This document shows, piece after piece, positions 44,926 through 53,065 of a DNA stretch of 64,000 bases. Source of the DNA: Marinobacter sp. F3R08 (GTDB taxonomy: Bacteria; Pseudomonadota; Gammaproteobacteria; Pseudomonadales; Oleiphilaceae); NCBI RefSeq assembly GCF_018860425.1, contig NZ_JAHKPI010000025.1, positions 216,326 through 280,325 on the forward strand, written 5' to 3'. Position 1 is the stretch's first letter. The number at the start of each line of letters is the position of its first letter. The notes below the pieces were generated by a model. The model saw only the letters and a program-made list of their open reading frames with translations. It was not told the origin of the DNA and made no database searches. Made by a program: the position numbers and the translations under genes.

Positions 44926-47803
44926 TCGGACCCTTGCAATGACCGTCAAAGCTGGGCTGATTGCTGGGACGCTTTTGATGGCCAGTGGTTGTCAAATGCT
45001 CCAATTCATGGTGCCTGCCGGGGACGACGCGATGCCACAGGTCCGGGAGGGCACTCTGGCCGCGCTTCCGGCGATTGAGTCCCGGGAGAGCAGTCAAGAG
45101 ACAGACATGCGCATTGAGGTGCCGGCGGATGTCTCCATCGAAACCGTAATGGACAGTTACAAGACCCTTCTGCCACTGATTGATGACCCTCAAAAGCAGG
45201 TGGCTATACGGCATCGACTGGCCGATCTGGAATTCCAGCGGGCGGAGCGGAAAATAGCGGATCTGGCCGTCGATGAGCTTTCCGGTGCTATTGACTCATA
45301 CCAGCGCCTTCTTTCCGAGTACCCGGAGCGCGAGGGCAATGATCAGATCTATTACCAGCTTGCCAGGGCCTGGGAGCTTCGCGGGGCCATGCCCCAGCAG
45401 CTCGAAGCATTGAATACTCTGGTACATCGTTATCCCGACTCGGAATACTGGATCGAAGCCCAGTTCCGACGCGGAGACCTACTGTTTACCGATGGCAGGT
45501 ACCGGGAAGCGGAGCAGGCGTTTGACAAGGTTACCCTGGCCAGCCAGGAGCGCGCGGCCGATGCTTCGTTCCTGGTCAACGCCCATTACATGAAGGGATG
45601 GAGCCTCTTCAAACAGGCCGACTATCAGGAGGCTTTGTTCAGCTATGTCGAGGTGCTGGATCTGGTCATGCCGGAGGGGCAGTCGGTGGCGGATGTTGAT
45701 CGGCGAAACCAGACCCTGATCGAGGATCTGTTTCGGGTCATGGGCTTGTCCCTGTCTTACCTTGACGGAGCGGAAACCCTTCAGAGCTTATTCCGTCAGA
45801 CTGGCGGGCGTCCCTACGAAATCCTGGTTTACGATCGATACAGCGAGCTTCTGATAGAAAGAGAGCAATACAGTGATGCGATCGACGTCCTTGAGGCGTA
45901 CACAGAAGATCATCCCTCAAGCCCCTGGGCGCCGCGCTACCATATCCAAATTATCGATACCCTGGAGCTCGCCGGCTTCATCCGGACCATTCCCGAGCGA
46001 AAGGCGGCTTTTGTTGGTCTTTACGGTATCTACAGTGACTACTGGCAGTTAGCTGAGCCGGAGGCGATCGAATTTATCCAGCAGCAGCTGGAGCAGCTGT
46101 TGCCCGAGTTGGCCGACCGCCAGTATTTGCTGGCAGGTGAGGCCACGGATGCTCGTCAGAGAGAAGATCATTACCGCAAGGCGGCCAGTTATTACGCTGA
46201 ATTTGCCGTTACGTTTCCTGATCACCCCCGCACGCCCGAACGTCTTTTCCTGCTGGGTGAGACATACCTGGAACTGGAAGACTGGCCCGCCGCGATTGCT
46301 GCCTTTGAGCAGGTGGCCTACGACTACCCTGAGGACCGTTTACCAGAACGCGCCTCTGAGGCAGGCTATGCGTCGGTGCTGGCCTTCCGGGAGTACGCAA
46401 ACACCTGGGCTGACCAACCCGTATCGGAGCAGGTGGCCTATCAAGAACTACAGCAGTTGAATCGTCTGCGTTTTGCAAACGCCTTCCCGGGAGATCCGCG
46501 GGCGCCCTCCGTGTATTACATTGCGCTTCAAAGGGAATTTGACCAGAACAACTGGGAAGCATCTGTCAGCATGGCGGCCCGACTGGTGGCCTGGCAGCCA
46601 GATCCTCCCGCCGATCTGATCACTGAAGCTTTGTTACTGTCTGGCCACAGCCTGTCCGAACTGGCTCGGTTTACCGAGGCTGAACAAGCCTATCGGGATG
46701 CGCTGACGATGTTGGCGGAGGATGATGAACGCAGAAGCACAGTGCGTGAAAATCTGGCCGCAACAGTCTATCGACAAGCCGAGCAGTTGGCTGATGCAGG
46801 CAGTGTTGAGGCCGCCGTGAGCGAGTTTCTGAGAGTCGGTACCGCTGTCCCTGAATCCGTATTGAGGGCGAATGCAGAATACGATGCGGCGGCTCTTCTG
46901 ATCACTGCCAATCTGTGGGACCGGGCGATCAGTGTGTTGAACAACTTCCGTTCGGCCTTTCCAGAGCACGAACTGATTGACACGATTCCTGCAAAGCTGG
47001 CGTTGGCCTACCGGGAAACAGGACAGTGGGAGCTGGCTGCCGATGAACTTCAGCAGATGGTTGCCTTGGCATCTACGGAGGAAGAGCGTCGGGAAAACCT
47101 GATGATTGCGGCGGAGCTCTATGATCAGGCCGGCAACCGGGACAAGGCGGTCGAGACGTGGCGCAGATACGCGAACAGTCACCCGGAGCCAGCGGATATC
47201 TACATGGAAGCGGCTAACCGCCTGGCGGAGCTTTACCAGGAAGAGGATGACACTGAAAAACGGGATTTCTGGCTGCGCAAGCAGATGGCAACGGTTGACG
47301 GGAATCCGGATACAGCGGATGAGCGCATGCGCTATCTTGCTGCGTCAGCGTCTGCCATCCTGGCCCGGGATGCCCTGTCGCGGTATGACAGTATTAGCCT
47401 GACCCTGCCCCTCAACGAAAGCATGACGGCGAAAACTGAGGCGCTTGAAAAGGCCGTGAATGCCTATCAGAAAACCGCCAGTTATGGACTTTCGTCGTTT
47501 GCCACTGAGGCCGGTTATCAGATTGCGCATATCTACGGGCGTCTCGGTGCCGATCTGATGGAGTCTGAACGGCCCACCGGATTGAGTGAACTTGAGTTGG
47601 CACAGTATGAGCTTCTGCTTGAAGAGCAGGCCTACCCATTCGAGGACAACGCTATTGATATCCACGAGCAGAATATTCGGCGAGCCCGGGAGGGGATTTT
47701 CGATGAGTGGGTCAGGCGAAGTTATGAGGCCCTGAAGGAGTTGTTGCCGGGCCGTTACCTTAAGGAAGAAATAACTTCGGGGGTCGTCTATGAACTGGAT
47801 TAG
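44918..47803 (+). CDS. Large TPR lipoprotein
   Basis: A 961-aa lipoprotein with lipobox MASGC (Cys25), attached to the outer or inner membrane on the periplasmic side. TPR-type repeats run through most of its length, for example IYYQLARAWELRGAMPQQLEAL, WIEAQFRRGDLLFTDGRYREAEQAF, AHYMKGWSLFKQADYQEALFSY, RLFLLGETYLELEDWPAAIAAFEQVAYDYPED, in the style of BamD/YbgF repeats. The ATG at 44918 overlaps the previous gene by eight bases and follows AGGTG. Upstream Met codons in the same frame lie inside that gene and precede no signal peptide. It ends inside the next gene, so translation is coupled along the row. Confidence 0.78.
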   Translation: MSNRTLAMTVKAGLIAGTLLMASGCQMLQFMVPAGDDAMPQVREGTLAALPAIESRESSQETDMRIEVPADVSIETVMDSYKTLLPLIDDPQKQVAIRHRLADLEFQRAERKIADLAVDELSGAIDSYQRLLSEYPEREGNDQIYYQLARAWELRGAMPQQLEALNTLVHRYPDSEYWIEAQFRRGDLLFTDGRYREAEQAFDKVTLASQERAADASFLVNAHYMKGWSLFKQADYQEALFSYVEVLDLVMPEGQSVADVDRRNQTLIEDLFRVMGLSLSYLDGAETLQSLFRQTGGRPYEILVYDRYSELLIEREQYSDAIDVLEAYTEDHPSSPWAPRYHIQIIDTLELAGFIRTIPERKAAFVGLYGIYSDYWQLAEPEAIEFIQQQLEQLLPELADRQYLLAGEATDARQREDHYRKAASYYAEFAVTFPDHPRTPERLFLLGETYLELEDWPAAIAAFEQVAYDYPEDRLPERASEAGYASVLAFREYANTWADQPVSEQVAYQELQQLNRLRFANAFPGDPRAPSVYYIALQREFDQNNWEASVSMAARLVAWQPDPPADLITEALLLSGHSLSELARFTEAEQAYRDALTMLAEDDERRSTVRENLAATVYRQAEQLADAGSVEAAVSEFLRVGTAVPESVLRANAEYDAAALLITANLWDRAISVLNNFRSAFPEHELIDTIPAKLALAYRETGQWELAADELQQMVALASTEEERRENLMIAAELYDQAGNRDKAVETWRRYANSHPEPADIYMEAANRLAELYQEEDDTEKRDFWLRKQMATVDGNPDTADERMRYLAASASAILARDALSRYDSISLTLPLNESMTAKTEALEKAVNAYQKTASYGLSSFATEAGYQIAHIYGRLGADLMESERPTGLSELELAQYELLLEEQAYPFEDNAIDIHEQNIRRAREGIFDEWVRRSYEALKELLPGRYLKEEITSGVVYELD

Positions 47804-48362
47804 GGCCTGCGGACCTGGTTTTCTGGCGATAGTTGTGCTGTCAGGGTGTGTGTCGACTCCGGTGCCGTCCGAGTCGGGCGGCCCGGCCTCAGATCAGGCT
47901 GTGCTTGAAGCCTCGTTCAGTGAGGCGGTTCAGGCCATGGAGCAGGGAGAGCTTGGCCTGGCTCGCTCCCGTTTCGAGCAACTGGCCATAGAGAATCCGG
48001 AGAAATCCGGCCCGATGGCGAATCTTGGCATTATTGCCTTTCAAGAGGGTGAGACCGAGGCCGCAAAAAAATGGTTTGAACAGACAGTCGCGGTGAATCC
48101 GGGGCATGTCCAGGCGTTGAATCATCTGGGCGTTATTTCCCGAAACGCCGGCGACTTCGGCGAAGCGGAACGCTATTACCGGGCCGCTTTGGCTGCTGAT
48201 CAGAACTACGCGCCAGCGATTCTTAATCTCGCCTTCCTGCTGGATATCTACCTCGGAAACCCCGCCGAAGCCGTTGAGGTTTATGAACGTTATCAGTCGG
48301 TTGCTACAGAGCCGCACCCGAGACTGAAAGACTGGATCTTCGATGCGAAAAACCGAATGTAA
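47790..48362 (+). CDS. Small TPR lipoprotein
   Basis: A 190-aa lipoprotein with lipobox LSGC (Cys20). Three TPR units follow: AVQAMEQGELGLARSRFEQL, MANLGIIAFQEGETEAAKKWFEQTVAVNP and ALNHLGVISRNAGDFGEAERYYRAAL, and a last half-repeat. It overlaps the 961-aa TPR lipoprotein gene by 14 bases. It resembles PilF/NlpI-size TPR pilotins in length, but no secretin gene is near, so an assembly role for the ExbB/ExbD system is more likely. That is inference. Confidence 0.78.
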   Translation: MNWIRACGPGFLAIVVLSGCVSTPVPSESGGPASDQAVLEASFSEAVQAMEQGELGLARSRFEQLAIENPEKSGPMANLGIIAFQEGETEAAKKWFEQTVAVNPGHVQALNHLGVISRNAGDFGEAERYYRAALAADQNYAPAILNLAFLLDIYLGNPAEAVEVYERYQSVATEPHPRLKDWIFDAKNRM

Positions 48363-48377
48363 TGTTGGGAGTGTGAT

Positions 48378-48683
48378 ATGAAGTGTTACGCGATGATCGC
48401 TCTTGGAGCTGGCATCCTCCTGGCCTTAACTTCTGTTGTACAGGCCCAGGATGCCGCCGATGTGGTAACCATTGAGGGCGCACGCATTCGTGGCGACCAG
48501 GAAATGCCAACGGTGATGTATCTGGTGCCCTGGCAGCCTCCTGAAGTCGGTGAGCTGCGTGGGCCGGAGGAGCGCCCGATGGTGGGTCAGGGCCTCAGCC
48601 CCCTGGAACGTTATGAGTTCCAGCGGTTTATCCAGTACCACGAAGCGTTCCTCAAACAGACTGAAGCGGCAACTGGAGGTTAG
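48378..48683 (+). CDS. Short exported protein of unknown function
   Basis: A 101-aa protein with a signal peptide ending VVQAQ near residue 24. The mature part has one striking block, MPTVMYLVPWQPPEVGELRGPEERP, rich in proline, and a helical C-terminus (LSPLERYEFQRFIQYHEAFLKQTEAATGG). I do not recognise a family. It lies 15 bases after the small TPR lipoprotein gene and directly before exbB. The mature protein has no Cys, so it is neither a lipoprotein nor a haem protein. Confidence 0.65.
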   Translation: MKCYAMIALGAGILLALTSVVQAQDAADVVTIEGARIRGDQEMPTVMYLVPWQPPEVGELRGPEERPMVGQGLSPLERYEFQRFIQYHEAFLKQTEAATGG

Positions 48684-48821
48684 AGTGTGATTTCTGTCAC
48701 GTTTTGACTGTGTTGTTGCGCAAGATTCAACAAACCCTCACACAGACTTTCGCGAACTTACCCTCCGAGTGGAAGGTCGCGCATAGACTGTTCTGAAAAC
48801 CGTACCATGGAGTGCCCAGAA

Positions 48822-49526
48822 ATGATCGATACCGCCGTTCGCTTCTTTCAGGAAGGTGGCTTTTTTATGTTTCCGATCGCAGTTGTTCTGATTGTCGGAC
48901 TCGTAGTTGCCATCGAACGTTACGTCTACCTTTCCGCTCAGAAACTGACCAACCGCCGTGATTTCAATCGCCTGCACCAGATGATTGCCAAGCGTGATCT
49001 GAAGGGTGCACTGAACTATACCCAGGAATCCGGGAGTGCCATGTCGACCATGATCGGCTACGGTCTTCAGCGTCTGGCTCGCCGCCAGGGTCGGGAAGAG
49101 ATTGAGTACGCGATGGAAGAGGGGCTTCTGGATGTTATGCCCCGGCTGGAAAAGCGTACCCAGTACCTGGCAACACTGGCCAATATCGCCACTCTGCTAG
49201 GCCTGCTGGGCACCATCATTGGTTTGATTGCGGCATTTACGGCGGTTGCCGCAGCTGATCCTGCCCAGAAGGCCAGCCTGCTGTCGCAGAGTATTTCCGT
49301 GGCCATGAACACTACGGCTTTCGGGCTGATGTCGGCTATCCCCATGCTGCTTATCCATTCCGTTCTGCAGACGAAAACAAATGAAATCGTGGACAGTTTT
49401 GAAATGGCCGGCATCAAGGTCCTGAACCTGCTCAGCGATGGTTCCGGCAACAAATCTGCGGCTCAAGCCCAGGCTCCCAGTCCCGGTTCTGCCCAGGTAG
49501 CGACAGCGGCCGGTAGTCCGGCCTGA
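48822..49526 (+). CDS. exbB: ExbB/MotA/TolQ-family proton channel protein
   Basis: A 234-aa inner-membrane protein with three membrane segments: about residues 13-35, then 108-131 (ANIATLLGLLGTIIGLIAAF) and 150-178 (SVAMNTTAFGLMSAIPMLLIHSVL). These carry the polar Thr residues of ExbB/TolQ channels. It should form the pentamer around the two ExbD proteins encoded next and use the proton gradient. I start at 48822 with GGAG nine bases upstream rather than at 48807. A TTGACT (48704-48709) in the 138-base gap before it may be part of a separate promoter, although the -10 is poor. The hydrophilic C-terminus has an Ala/Gln/Pro-rich tail. Confidence 0.9.
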   Translation: MIDTAVRFFQEGGFFMFPIAVVLIVGLVVAIERYVYLSAQKLTNRRDFNRLHQMIAKRDLKGALNYTQESGSAMSTMIGYGLQRLARRQGREEIEYAMEEGLLDVMPRLEKRTQYLATLANIATLLGLLGTIIGLIAAFTAVAAADPAQKASLLSQSISVAMNTTAFGLMSAIPMLLIHSVLQTKTNEIVDSFEMAGIKVLNLLSDGSGNKSAAQAQAPSPGSAQVATAAGSPA

Positions 49527-49551
49527 TAACCAGCAAGAAGGATGTCAGGCC

Positions 49552-50064
49552 ATGAGACGGAAACATCGTCGCCTACAGAGTGAAGCAGATCTCGATATCA
49601 CGCCGTTCATGAATCTCATGATCGTACTGGTGCCGGTTTTGCTGCTGAACATGGTATTTGCTCACACAAGTGTGTTGGAGCTGAACTTTCCGACCGGTGA
49701 GAGTCTGTCGGCGGAGCAGGCCGAAGAGCTTCAGATCCAGGTCGTAATCTATGAAGATCGTCTGGTGGTTGCCGACAACCAGGGCGGGGTGATCAAGAAC
49801 ATCGCACGGCTTGAGGGCGAGTATGATTTTGCCGTGCTCAAGGACGTCATGAAAGAGATCAAGAGCCGCGTTCCTGACAAGAAGGATGTGATCATCATGC
49901 CCTCCCGCGAGACCTCCTATCAGGCGCTGGTCTCCGTGATGGATACCGTACGTTCTTACGAAGCGGTCGTTGCCGGCAGTGTTGTGGAAGCTGAACTGTT
50001 TCCTGAAATTTCACTGGGTGATGCGCCGGTCCGGAGTAGTGCATCCGGGGAGGCAAGTTCATGA
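49552..50064 (+). CDS. exbD: ExbD/TolR-family protein lacking the usual membrane aspartate (ExbD1)
   Basis: A 170-aa inner-membrane protein with one N-terminal membrane helix (about residues 17-37) and a periplasmic domain. In E. coli ExbD the helix begins INVTPFIDVML with the protonated Asp25. Here the aligned sequence is LDITPFMNLMI: Asn21 takes the Asp position and Asp15 takes the Asn position. The periplasmic domain has VIYEDRLVVADNQGG and DKKDVIIMPSRETSYQALVSVMDTVRS. The stop overlaps the next exbD start in ATGA. It is probably partnered one-to-one with the second ExbD. Confidence 0.88.
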   Translation: MRRKHRRLQSEADLDITPFMNLMIVLVPVLLLNMVFAHTSVLELNFPTGESLSAEQAEELQIQVVIYEDRLVVADNQGGVIKNIARLEGEYDFAVLKDVMKEIKSRVPDKKDVIIMPSRETSYQALVSVMDTVRSYEAVVAGSVVEAELFPEISLGDAPVRSSASGEASS

Positions 50065-50561
50065 AGGAATCTGCCAAGGCTCGTCGCCAGAAACGTCACT
50101 ACCGGCGTAACAAGGGCCAGGGAAAAATGAACCTGGTGTCGCTGATGGATATCTTCACCATCCTTGTGTTCTTCCTGATGGTGAACTCCTCTTCCGACGT
50201 TCAGGTACTGAATCAGAACAGTACCATTAAATTGCCGGATTCTTCGGCAGAACAGCCCCCTGGCGATGTTCTGGCGTTGACGGTGACGGATCGGGATATT
50301 CTGGTCAACGGGCGGGTTGTTGTTAAGAGGGATGCTTTTCAGATGTTTGAGGGACAGGTGGAGCCGGCCCTGAAACAGGAGCTGGACTACCAGGCCGGCC
50401 GTTCATCGACTCCGGCGCCGGATGCTGGCCGACCGATTACGATTCTCGCGGACCGGGAGCTACCTTACGAACTTCTGAAGAAGATCATGTCCACCTGCGT
50501 GGACGCCGGTTATGCCAGCATTTCTCTGGCTGTTAATCAGCGTGCGGAAGAGGGGGCCTGA
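50061..50561 (+). CDS. exbD: ExbD/TolR-family protein with conserved membrane aspartate (ExbD2)
   Basis: A 166-aa inner-membrane protein. A basic N-terminus (KARRQKRHYRRNKGQGK) precedes one membrane helix starting MNLVSLMDIFTILVFFLM, where Asp30 aligns with Asp25 of E. coli ExbD and can carry protons. The periplasmic domain includes VTDRDILVNGRVV and ITILADRELPYELLKKIMSTCVDAGYASISLAV. It overlaps the first exbD by four bases, with the TonB-like gene five bases after it. Duplicated ExbD partners are also found in Myxococcus AglRQS, the closest characterised parallel I know. Confidence 0.9.
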   Translation: MKESAKARRQKRHYRRNKGQGKMNLVSLMDIFTILVFFLMVNSSSDVQVLNQNSTIKLPDSSAEQPPGDVLALTVTDRDILVNGRVVVKRDAFQMFEGQVEPALKQELDYQAGRSSTPAPDAGRPITILADRELPYELLKKIMSTCVDAGYASISLAVNQRAEEGA

Positions 50562-50566
50562 TCGTT

Positions 50567-51565
50567 ATGGATTATCGGAACAGATTGCCCTGGAACCAGG
50601 ACCGCGGTGAGCGCAAAAGGCTGCTGACTACCGCCGTGGTGGTTGTGCCGCTGTTTTTCGCTTTTGCAGGTTACGTCAGCTGGGTAGAGCTGCCTGAGCG
50701 CGACAGGCAGGAACAGGAAGCCTTGCCGCCTCAGTTGGCCAAATTGATAATCGAAAAAAAGGAACCGCCGAAACCCGTGCTGCCGGAACCAGAGCCGGAG
50801 CCCGAACCCGAACCACCGAAACCTGAGGAAAAACCGGTAGAACAAGCGAAACCGGAGCCCGAACCTGAGCCGGTTCCTGAACCGGTTGTGCCGGAACCGG
50901 AACCGGAACCGCAGGTTGCCGACAAACCCGAGCCGAAGCCGGAAGAAGTGGCCGAAGCCCGTGAAAAGGTTAAGAACACGGGCATCCTGGCCATGGGTAA
51001 CGAGCTTTCGAAACTCAGCTCCCTGGCAGAATCGGTCAAGCTGGATGGTCCGGTCACCAATACCGCCGAGCCCATCGCCCGAAAAGCCGGCGACACGCTG
51101 GCGTCCAGAGCTGCTGCAAACAGCCGGAGCAGTGGTGTGAACGAAGAAGCCCTGAACCGGGAGGCCCGTCAGGTTGCATTGGCAGAACGCCAGCGTGCCG
51201 AAGTGGCTGAGGCAGCAAAGGTTGCCGCTGCCAAAGAAACGGCCCGTCGTGAAACACAGGAAACGGCCGCCAGAACCCGGAGCAAGGAAGAGTTGCGTCG
51301 TACCATGGATGCAAACAAGTCGGCCATCTACAGCATTTACAACCGGGAGTTGCGTCGTAAACCTTCGCTCCAGGGAAGTATTACACCGGAGCTGGTCATT
51401 GAACCGAGCGGAGCAGTCTCCAGTTGTTCGGTGGTGGAATCCACACTCAATGAGCCGGCACTCGAGAGTAAGATCTGTAACCGGCTGAGGCTAGTGGATT
51501 TCGGAGCCCGTCCCGGTGTCGATCAGACTAAAATTCGGTACCCGATTGAACTGCTGCCCAGCTAG
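50567..51565 (+). CDS. TonB-like energy transducer with AgmX/PglI-type C-terminus
   Basis: A 332-aa protein with a cytoplasmic N-terminus, one membrane helix at about residues 19-39, a Pro/Glu/Lys spacer at about 60-135, an Ala/Arg/Glu-rich helical stretch to about 240, and a C-terminal domain starting ELRRTMDANKSAIYSIYNREL and continuing ITPELVIEPSGAVSSCSVVESTLNEPALESKICNRLRLVDFG. That end resembles the AgmX/PglI C-terminal domain, not the classical TonB CTD that binds TonB boxes. Two cysteines in it may pair. It should carry force from ExbB/ExbD to an outer-membrane or peptidoglycan partner. No TonB-dependent receptor gene is nearby. Confidence 0.85.
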   Translation: MDYRNRLPWNQDRGERKRLLTTAVVVVPLFFAFAGYVSWVELPERDRQEQEALPPQLAKLIIEKKEPPKPVLPEPEPEPEPEPPKPEEKPVEQAKPEPEPEPVPEPVVPEPEPEPQVADKPEPKPEEVAEAREKVKNTGILAMGNELSKLSSLAESVKLDGPVTNTAEPIARKAGDTLASRAAANSRSSGVNEEALNREARQVALAERQRAEVAEAAKVAAAKETARRETQETAARTRSKEELRRTMDANKSAIYSIYNRELRRKPSLQGSITPELVIEPSGAVSSCSVVESTLNEPALESKICNRLRLVDFGARPGVDQTKIRYPIELLPS

Positions 51566-51580
51566 GACGCCAGGCAGCAG
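51551..51580. terminator. Hairpin at the end of the TonB-like gene
   Basis: CTGCTGCC (51551-51558) pairs perfectly with GGCAGCAG (51573-51580) around a 14-base loop that includes the stop codon. It separates this gene from the convergent symporter gene. No T tract follows. Confidence 0.5.
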
Positions 51581-51587
51581 CATGGAT

Positions 51588-52952
51588 TCAGTGTTTGCGG
51601 GTGGTGGCAGCGACCACCAGGCTTACTACTCCGGAACCGGCCAGAGCGCCAACAAAGGGCATCAGGGTCGGAATACTGCCGGGAAAGCTGGCAGCTTCCA
51701 GGCCGGCTGAAAAGCTGCCTCCGGTGAGCCAGCCGGGCAAAATGGCGCCAAGAAGGCCAGCCAGACAGCCCAGAATGGCGGCTCGTGTTGTCATTTTGCC
51801 CCAGAGTCCCATAAGCACAGGCAACACTGCTGTGGCGCAAAGCAGGTCGGCGATCAGGAAAAGCCGCAGTACCGAGATTCCCTGCAAGGCCACAAGAACA
51901 ACCGGAACCATGAGTAAAACGGTGAACCATCGGGCGCTGACAATCGACAGGCCCTTTTTCTCGGTAACCGCCAGTGACGCGAGGGCGTTCTGCAGCGTAT
52001 CCACCGACGAGGCGACCAGTGTGATCGCCAGAAGAAGTGCCGGCAGAGCCAGCCAGGCCGGGGCATCGGTCAGCAAGGCAAAGAAGGGAATCGGTGGATT
52101 GCCAAGATCGGCGCCGCTCATCGCCGCCAATATTCCCAGCCCGCCAACGACTGCAACAACGACGATTGTGATCACCCCGCCCAGAAGCGCTCCCCGGCTG
52201 AGAGCGTTGGTATCCCGGGCCGACCATAATCGTTGCCAGTAACCCTGATGAAAAAGGTTCGCTGCCGTTACGGCGATTACCAGGGTCAGTGCCACGCTCA
52301 GGGCTGCGGAAGTCGGGATGTCCGGGAGTGCCGCCGGAGTTGCGTCCGGGAGCTTGCCTACAGCGACGAAGCCGACAATTGCGAGCAGGGCGATCAGTAA
52401 CAGAGCCTGCCACTGATCAGTAACGATGCTGGCGCGGAGGCCGCCGACTGCTGTGTAGATCAATGTGGTGACCGCAACGCCAATCACCACGACGCCACCG
52501 TCAATATTGGAAAGCAGTGAGGTGATGGCGCCGATAGCCGTGAGCTCTGCTGTCAGGAAGCACAGCATGTAGAGTACGGAGATCAGAGAGACGTAGCGGC
52601 GAACGCCATTGCCATAGCAGGCGTCGGCAAACTCACCAATGCTACGGCCCTGGGGAAGGAAACGACGGATGGCGGGCCCACAAAACGCGAACACAATAAA
52701 GGGTAGTGCGGCACCAAGAGCATAGCCTGCCAACGCCAGGGGACCGACCAACGCGCCTACCTCTGGTGGCGCAAACAGAATCCATCCTCCCATGCCGGAG
52801 GCAAGAAAAGAGAATCCCAGAGCGCGCGCTCCCTGGCTGTTTCGAGCTGTTACGTAGTCGTCCAGACCACCGTCAGCGAGACGGGCTCTGAGCCCGAGCC
52901 AGGCAAACAGGATCATGGCGGCTGCAATGGCCGCGAGGGTGGTATAAAACAT
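51588..52952 (-). CDS. Sodium:solute symporter (SSS family)
   Basis: A 454-aa inner-membrane protein with about 13 hydrophobic segments in the LeuT-like arrangement of the PutP/SSS family. Recognisable parts are ADGGLDDYVTARNSQGARALGFSFLASGMGGWILFAPPEVG at the N-terminus and SVDTLQNALASLAVTE with the conserved Ser/Asp of the second sodium site region. The substrate cannot be told from the sequence; amino acids, short carboxylates, nucleosides and pantothenate are known in the family. The ATG at 52952 has GGAG upstream. A Met 14 codons earlier precedes a hydrophilic extension. It stands alone, convergent with the TonB-like gene. Confidence 0.85.
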   Translation of the reverse strand: MFYTTLAAIAAAMILFAWLGLRARLADGGLDDYVTARNSQGARALGFSFLASGMGGWILFAPPEVGALVGPLALAGYALGAALPFIVFAFCGPAIRRFLPQGRSIGEFADACYGNGVRRYVSLISVLYMLCFLTAELTAIGAITSLLSNIDGGVVVIGVAVTTLIYTAVGGLRASIVTDQWQALLLIALLAIVGFVAVGKLPDATPAALPDIPTSAALSVALTLVIAVTAANLFHQGYWQRLWSARDTNALSRGALLGGVITIVVVAVVGGLGILAAMSGADLGNPPIPFFALLTDAPAWLALPALLLAITLVASSVDTLQNALASLAVTEKKGLSIVSARWFTVLLMVPVVLVALQGISVLRLFLIADLLCATAVLPVLMGLWGKMTTRAAILGCLAGLLGAILPGWLTGGSFSAGLEAASFPGSIPTLMPFVGALAGSGVVSLVVAATTRKH

Positions 52953-53065
52953 CAGATGGTTCTCCGCCGGTCGTCCAGCGCGCCATAGTGCCACAATGGC
53001 GAACCCGGGGCGAGATCATGTGCCCCGGAGAAAGCCGTGCCTGACCCTTGGCCCCTGCGGCAGAT

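Noticed and set aside
50750..50970. Tandem repeat DNA rich in GAACCGGAGCC-like units
   Set aside because: This is the Pro/Glu/Lys spacer of the TonB-like protein, not an intergenic repeat or CRISPR array.
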